A stretch of 64,000 nucleotides of DNA from Pinus tabuliformis (taxonomy: Eukaryota; Streptophyta; Pinopsida; Pinales; Pinaceae), in NCBI GenBank assembly GCA_031772625.1, contig CM062814.1, positions 367,917,781-367,981,780 of the forward strand, given 5' to 3'. The notes beneath the pieces were generated by a model, which saw nothing but the letters and a program-made list of their open reading frames with translations, did not search any database and was not told the origin of the DNA. Below are positions 58,746 through 64,000 of this stretch, piece after piece. Position 1 is the first letter of the stretch. The number at the start of each line of letters is the position of its first letter. Made by a program: the position numbers and the translations under genes.

Positions 58746-58810
58746 ACCTAAAGGTCCTTATGGTCGAGTACCTAAAGGTTCAATTTACTTATTGGGTGGG
58801 GGGACTATGG

Positions 58811-58845
58811 TCGAGCCTGCTTACGCATCCTTATCAGTCGAGCCC
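58811..58845. repeat. Short dispersed repeat, third direct copy
   Basis: TCGAGCCTGCTTACGCATCC plus TTATCAGTCGAG. A decayed copy (CCTGTTGCCGATCCTTAACAGTTGA) follows at once. Confidence 0.8.
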
Positions 58846-60220
58846 TGTTGCCGATCCTTAACAGTTGAACATCCTTCTTGGAGCCTTCCTATTCCCGCGA
58901 TTGCTGCTTACAATGAAAATGACCGGCGAAGGACTCATACGGTTGGACCCACGGCTAGAGACCTTGCTTAAAGTCGAGTTATAATAGGGACCAATAAGAA
59001 CTTGAAAGACGGGAGGATTCCGAAGGCATCCAGGGGGAACCGGAGAGGGATACGACACGTAGAGGAGATGCTAGTATCAGAACATGTATGTACTAATGGC
59101 ATAAAGATAGGAGTCCTTGCCGATCTAAGTGTCTTTCGTGCAAGGAAATGGTGGGATACTACACCTACACCTGGATAGTACCAGGACCCTTGGTGCCGCC
59201 GGACTGCCTTTTCCGGAAGGGGCCTCAACCCTGTTGTTGCAACTCAAAATTAGCCTTGCGGCGAGACGCGGACATTACCCATGCTGCGGTTCCCTCCGGT
59301 CCGTTCCCGGGTTGGGTTAGGGTAACATCCGACCGAGTGCTGTAGCGGATCCAAACGCGCTCACGAGGCGCACAATAATAATAAGACCTACGTTCGTAAT
59401 TCTAAGGCGAGTAACCCAGGCATGTAACGTTCGTCGTTATCAGGGAATCCCCTAAGTAAGGAAAGCAGTACGTAAAGGAAGCTCGTAAGTAAGGCCAGCG
59501 GTTAAGAAGGTAAGCTGCTTCCTCCTCCCGGTCTGTTTTAAATCAAGCTGGTATGTTGTGACGTCAACTTGTGGTTGTAAAGGTAAGCGGTAAGAAGGCA
59601 GTAAGCGGTGTTCTTCATAAGGTCCTGCCAGTCTGGTATCGATAAAGCAGTGGGGAAGGGTCCCGGGGAAACCACCACCATTAGGTAGGCTACGTATTAG
59701 GCGGCGGGTGCTGGGATGGGAGAAAGCAATGCTATGGTGGCCATTTTAGTTCTAGGGACACTTTAGCACGCTGTAGCCCCACTTTACCCCTGGCACAGGT
59801 ATGGTATGACCATTCGTATTGATCTGTCTTTTTTTCTCTATCAAAGTGATGGGTTCAGAAATAGATGGATTAGATGCTTCTTCTACCACCAGCAAGCCAG
59901 TCAGCTTGCGCCTATATGCTATTCTTGGAGCAGTTACATACTTTCTAGGCAGCATCTGGGCGCAGATTTCAGGTGTGGTGCTGGTCTGACATCTGAACTG
60001 TCAGCAGTGGTTACATTTTATTTACAATTGTTGGGGCAGCAGTTAATAGCAAGGAGGGTACAGTTTTGAGGGTTAATAAAGCAGCAGAGGGGCTTACCCA
60101 TACCTAGAGAATGATAGATAGTTACAGATCATATATTGAGGGAAACAATATAAAGGAGTATTTTTTTTTAATAAAAGGGTATTCAAGTTTTTAACAATCC
60201 AAATTAAGGGAGAATATTCG

Positions 60221-60222
<2 letters not shown>

Positions 60223-60269
<47 letters not shown>
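60223..60269. repeat. (TA)n microsatellite
   Basis: A pure TA run of about 47 bp. Confidence 0.97.
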
Positions 60270-60272
<3 letters not shown>

Positions 60273-60323
60273 GGAGATAAAATAAGTTATTAAAATAAAA
60301 ATGAAAATCCATACAAAGTTAAA

Positions 60324-61658
60324 ATGATGAAGGAAGAAAGGTTTTCCTATAATGGTCTTTCAGTTACAGATCATAGAGTAATTACATTAAAAGGAAATAT
60401 CCAAGGAAGAGAAGTTAATGTCGCCATCAACCCAAGCAATGATAAAAATTATATTAACATCAACTTGGCAAATCAACTATTAATTCCAGAGCGAAGCATT
60501 AGTGTAAAGAAAAATATTTTTGACCAAAACAAGTATAAAATTAGTGATCTACAAGTGACAATAGGTCATTATGACTACATATCTCAATTTCATGTTGTAA
60601 GGACGGATAGAAACACTGACATCATAGTCGGTCAACCCTGGTTTAAGGATTTGGGTACATTCATGTTAAACATAAAAAAACAAGTTTTGACGTTTCCTTA
60701 TAAAGGGAAGATGGTCATGTTTCGAGACATAACAAGTAAATCAAAATCAATAAAATCTTCATTAGAAGACCTTAAGGATATCTCAGATTTGATGTTTCAA
60801 GATAATGAAAAACTATATCAAAGAAGAAAAAAGAGCTTGAAGAAGTCATCTGCAGTAGAGACAAAGAAATTTTGTGCCTAAGAGACCACCAAGAAAGCTA
60901 AAGCATCAAAGAAGGAACTCAAGGAGCACTTATTAGAACAAGAAGAGTAAACTTTGCTTTTAAAGAACCTTAATAAAAATTTATTAGAACAAATCAAATA
61001 TCTAAAAGATGAAAATTTTAAAATTCAAAACACTGAAAATAAGGTTGATAAATCAAAAATCAAAGAACTTTTACGACTGAAAAACCATAATCAAAGTCTA
61101 CTCACTCAAATTAAGAAGCTTAAGGATGATAAGAAAGCATTAAAAGATAAGTTGGAACAATTCACTCGAGAAGAAGCATCGAAATCTCCAGTCATAGCAA
61201 TCCAAGTTGAAAGTAAGGGAACGAATACCGATCCAGTGAATATGACAACTCAAGAAGACAAGCTAGTTGAATAAATGACACATGTAAATGTTGCAGTTCA
61301 GATAATGGACATCCCAGGTGAATGTTCCATAACCAATTCAACAACATCTTCGCCAGAAGAAAATCTAAAAACTCCATATCGACATCTGAATCACGACAGT
61401 AGACCAATCAACCATGCTATGTATCGGTACCATTTAGACCAGAAACAACAAATTGATGTTTCAGAGAATAATGACGTAAAATCAATCTCGTCTTATGATG
61501 CCAAGTCATTACAAAGTTCTAGTGATCAAAATACTATACAAAAGATTAATCTAAGATGGTTTGATCCCTTCTTAGTGCGACAATTTTGTTTGTCACTAAG
61601 CATATCATATCAACTTGTATCAACGAGGATGACTATTCCAAGAGAGAAAGACGTTTGA
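60324..61658 (+). pseudogene. Protease-like and coiled-coil ORF of the nested element
   Basis: One reading frame from ATG 60324 to 61658 (about 445 codons) is interrupted by only three stops (60879, about 60948, 61272). Residues 20-135 look like a retropepsin fold: GREVNVAINPSNDKNYI where LIDPGATHN would be expected, then TDIIVGQPWFKDLGTFML and TFPYKGKMVMF. The catalytic D-S/T-G is replaced by N-P-S, so it should not be a protease. Then comes a Lys/Glu-rich coiled coil (for example KSKIKELLRLKNHNQSLLTQ), then a polar tail. It lies just before the PPT. The family is not identified. Confidence 0.6.
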
Positions 61659-61914
61659 AGCCGAAAAAGAGATCAAGCCTTTTCTCATCGACAAGCTTTG
61701 AGGACAAAGATATTTGAGGAAGGAGGCAATGTAACGAGTAAAATATATAAAATAATATAAATATAATGTAAATGATAATAATCATAATTAATTATTATCA
61801 TTTACATTATATTTATATTATTTATATATTTTATTCATTACATTGCCTCCTTCCTCAAAGAGCTTTGTCGTCAAAGCTTGTTGATGAGAAAAAGCTTGAT
61901 CTCTTTTTCGGCTT
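61658..61914. repeat. 257-bp imperfect palindrome spanning the 3' LTR start
   Basis: The left arm (61658-61786) starts AAGCCGAAAAAGAGATCAAG and contains the end of the internal region, the PPT and the first LTR bases. The right arm (61787-61914) is its reverse complement and ends CTTGATCTCTTTTTCGGCTT. Arms differ at roughly ten sites. Confidence 0.9.
61716..61729 (+). other. Polypurine tract of the nested element
   Basis: GAGGAAGGAGGCAA directly precedes TGTAACGAG, the 3' LTR start. A reversed copy lies in the palindrome (TTGCCTCCTTCCTC, about 61843-61856). Confidence 0.8.
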
Positions 61915-61969
61915 GACATTCCAAGTCTTTTGGAGTAATTAATCTTAAGAAGGAACTTTGTTCACTTCA
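61730..61969 (+). repeat. Rearranged 3' LTR of the nested element (240 bp)
   Basis: The first about 66 bp and the last about 53 bp (ACATTCCAAGTC...TTCACTTCA) match the 5' LTR. The middle is replaced by the inverted copy of the LTR start plus upstream internal sequence. The GAAAG duplication follows at 61970-61974. Confidence 0.85.
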
Positions 61970-61974
61970 GAAAG

Positions 61975-64000
61975 CCCAGTATTTCAAAGACGAGATAGAA
62001 GATGATATTATTAATGGTTTTGTTAGTAATTAACTTTATGTTGCTTCTGTTAAAAATGCAAATGAGGAAGAAGAGGTGGAAGATATAAATTTTGAACAAA
62101 TGAGAACTACTCCAAATACGGCTAGCAACCCAATTGAGATTGAATCTGGAAAAATTTTGAATGTTAATCCCAATTTGACTACTGAACAGAATCAACAGCT
62201 TTTACAACTATTACACAAGTATAAAAAGACTTTTGCATGGGATTATACAGATATGAAAGGGATCCACCCTAACCTATGCACTCACCGTATTTATTTGAAG
62301 GATGGATACAAACTAGTTAGACAGCCACAACGCTGCATGAACCCTGCGCTAAAGGAAGTGGTGAAAGAAGAACTAGGAAAACTCCAAAGTGCTAATTTAA
62401 TTTATCCAACATCTGACAGTCAATGGGTGTCACCGCTTGTCATCGTTCCTAAAAATAATGGAAAGTGGAGAGCCTCTGTTCATTATAGAGAACTCAATAA
62501 GGCCACTCAGAGGGACCATTTTCCATTACCATTTATAGATCAGGTCCTTGATACTCTCTCCATAAAGAAATAATTTTCATTTTTGGATGGATTTAGTGGC
62601 TACAATCAGTTATTGATTGCCCTGAAAGACTAGGATAAAACAACCTTTACCTGTCCTTGGGGACCCTACACATACAGAGTGCTACCTTTTGGGCTTTGTA
62701 ATGTGCCAACAACCTTTCAAAGGGCGACACTAGGAATTTTTTCTGACTTATTGAAGGACTGTCTCGAAATATTCATGGAAGATTTCACACCTTATGGAGA
62801 TGATTTTGAAACAACATTAGTCAATCTGGAAAAAGTGCTAGAGCAATGTGTACAAACTAATGTTTCCTTGAGCATTGAGAAATGTCACATGATGATGATT
62901 GAAGGGATCGTTCTTGGACATTACATTTCTGTTGACAGAATCAAGGTAGACCCTACAAAAATAGAGGTAATTCTAAGGATCCAAACCCCCAAAATGCAGA
63001 AAGAGGTATGTAATTTCTTGGGGCATGCAGGGTATTATAGAAGATTTATAGAAATTTTTTCAAGAATTGCATCGCCATTATTTTCCTTGCTCATGAAGGA
63101 TGCTGATTTCTTTTGGAGAGGGTAGTGTGAGCAGGCCTTCTAAAAGCTGAAATGTTGTGTATCAGCAGCTCTGGTCTTGCGAGGACCTAATTGGGAACTG
63201 TCGTTTCACATAGCTACGGATGCATAGGATATTGCTGTAGGTGTTGTTTTGGGCCAATTGGAGGATAAGAAACCTTACACTATTTACTACATAAGTAAAA
63301 ATCTAACTCTAGCAGAGCTCAACTACATGGTGACCGAGAAGGAGTTCTTAGCAGTTATGCATGCCATCAATAAATTCGAACATTACATCACAGAATATCA
63401 AGTATTTGTACACACTAAACGTTATGCCATTTGTTTTTTAATGAATAAGCTAATTACAAATGGCAATATTACACACTGGTTATTGTTGTTACAAGAATTT
63501 GATATCACTATTGTAGATAAGCCTGGAAAATACAATGTAGTAGCTGACTTTCTTTCTAGGCTAACTATTGATGACAATTGCCCTCCTACTGAAGATTCTT
63601 TCCCTAATGAATATCTTTTCGCTATATCTACTTACTCACCTTGGTATGCATATATAGCTAATTATCTTACTGCAGGGAAGTTTCCCTAGTATTTATCCTC
63701 CAAGGAGAAAAAGAAAATCATACAACAAAGTGCTACATATACCTGGATATATGGGAACCTCTATCACACTTGACCTGATTTCCAGATTAGACGCTATGTT
63801 AGAGAGGATGAGGTCTTTGATATCCTAAAAGCCTACCATGAGGAACCTTGTGGAGGACATGTCACAGACAAACGGACAGGATACAAAGTCTTGTCAACAA
63901 GGTACTACTGGCCAACAATATTTCAGTATGCCAAGAAGTTTGTGAAGGGATGTGACAGTTTTCAAAGGAAGGGCCAACCAATGAAATCAAATGAGATGTC
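61975..64000 (+). pseudogene. Athila/Tat-type RT, RNase H and start of integrase (runs off the window)
   Basis: It continues the element whose protease ends at 56175. RT: PFIDQVLDTL near 62535, FLDGFSGYNQ at about 62580, LPFGLCNVPTTFQRA, and the catalytic box FMEDFTPYG where FMDDFTVYG is usual, so the first Asp of the pair is Glu. LGHAGYYRRFIEIFS and an RNase H start IATDA-stop-DIAVGVVLGQ follow, with NYMVTEKEFLAVMHAI and KPGKYNVVADFLSRL. The integrase zinc region begins AYHEEPCGGHVTDKRT and ends GCDSFQ with one Cys lost. Stops at about 62571, 62632, 63123, 63226 and 63688 break it. The window ends inside integrase. Confidence 0.9.

Larger units (their letters stand above)
56940..60060. other. 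Organelle-like (probably mitochondrial) DNA segment
   Basis: The base composition changes sharply from AT-rich to nearly balanced at about 56940 and back at about 60070. The interior shows features of plant mitochondrial intergenic DNA: short dispersed repeats in both orientations, many GC-clusters, and no retroelement motif. A minus-strand GTGCGCC at 59373 followed by structured GC-rich sequence resembles the start of a group II intron. No organellar gene was identified with confidence, so the mitochondrial assignment is inference. Confidence 0.5.
56181..61969 (+). mobile_element. Nested LTR element carrying organelle-like DNA
   Basis: It begins and ends with related LTRs (TGTAAC...CACTTCA), has a PBS at 56482 and a PPT at 61716, and is flanked by perfect GAAAG duplications. 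It entered the protease-RT linker of the Athila/Tat-type element. Inside are an A-rich leader, about 3.1 kb of GC-richer organelle-like DNA, a TA repeat, and a protease-like plus coiled-coil ORF. RT and integrase are absent, so it is non-autonomous. The 3' LTR is rearranged into a palindrome. Confidence 0.85.

Overview
The window is nuclear DNA from a land plant with a large, repeat-rich genome. The supporting evidence is AT-rich intergenic sequence, nested LTR retrotransposons of plant type (a chromovirus with a chromodomain, Ty1/copia, and Ty3 elements of Tat/Athila character), a tRNA-derived SINE, a plant-type KU80 retrocopy and a fragment that looks like a plant DC1 (C1-like) zinc domain. 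A gymnosperm or another large-genome plant would fit, but I cannot fix the species. I find no intact host gene. Almost every recognisable coding stretch is a transposable element or a pseudogene.

Layout. 1-8.6 kb is AT-rich sequence with no recognisable gene. 8.6-11.1 kb is a plus-strand Ty3 fragment (a PBS-like site and a gag piece) that holds an intronless, broken KU80 segment at 9.6-10.4 kb. From 11.1 to 31.8 kb lies one old Ty1/copia element on the minus strand, broken by three later insertions: a complete 8.0-kb Tat-like element (11534-19570, TSD GTTTC), a 5.85-kb minus-strand chromovirus (19944-25793, near-identical 5-bp TSD) and a 1.9-kb solo-LTR-like insert (26356-28271, TSD CTAGT). 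The copia reading frame resumes across the first two insertion points.

32-44 kb holds a minus-strand Ty3 integrase remnant next to a long TA microsatellite, a non-coding LTR element whose right end overlaps a DC1-domain fragment, a CACTA-like terminus, degenerate coiled-coil coding sequence and a SINE. 44-53 kb holds a long unrecognised decayed coding region followed by a Ty3 LTR, PBS and gag. 53-64 kb is an Athila/Tat-type Ty3 element (PBS, gag, protease, then RT, RNase H and the start of integrase, running off the window). It is split by a complete 5.8-kb element at 56181-61969 (TSD GAAAG). That inserted element carries about 3 kb of GC-richer, organelle-like DNA and ends in a rearranged palindromic 3' LTR.

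The points most worth following are: the KU80 retrocopy beside retroelement sequence; a candidate -1 frameshift heptamer in exact register between the two frames of the RT-less Tat-like element; organelle-like DNA inside an LTR element; and the 257-bp palindrome that rebuilt its 3' LTR. All family names rest on motifs read by eye; no database search was possible.
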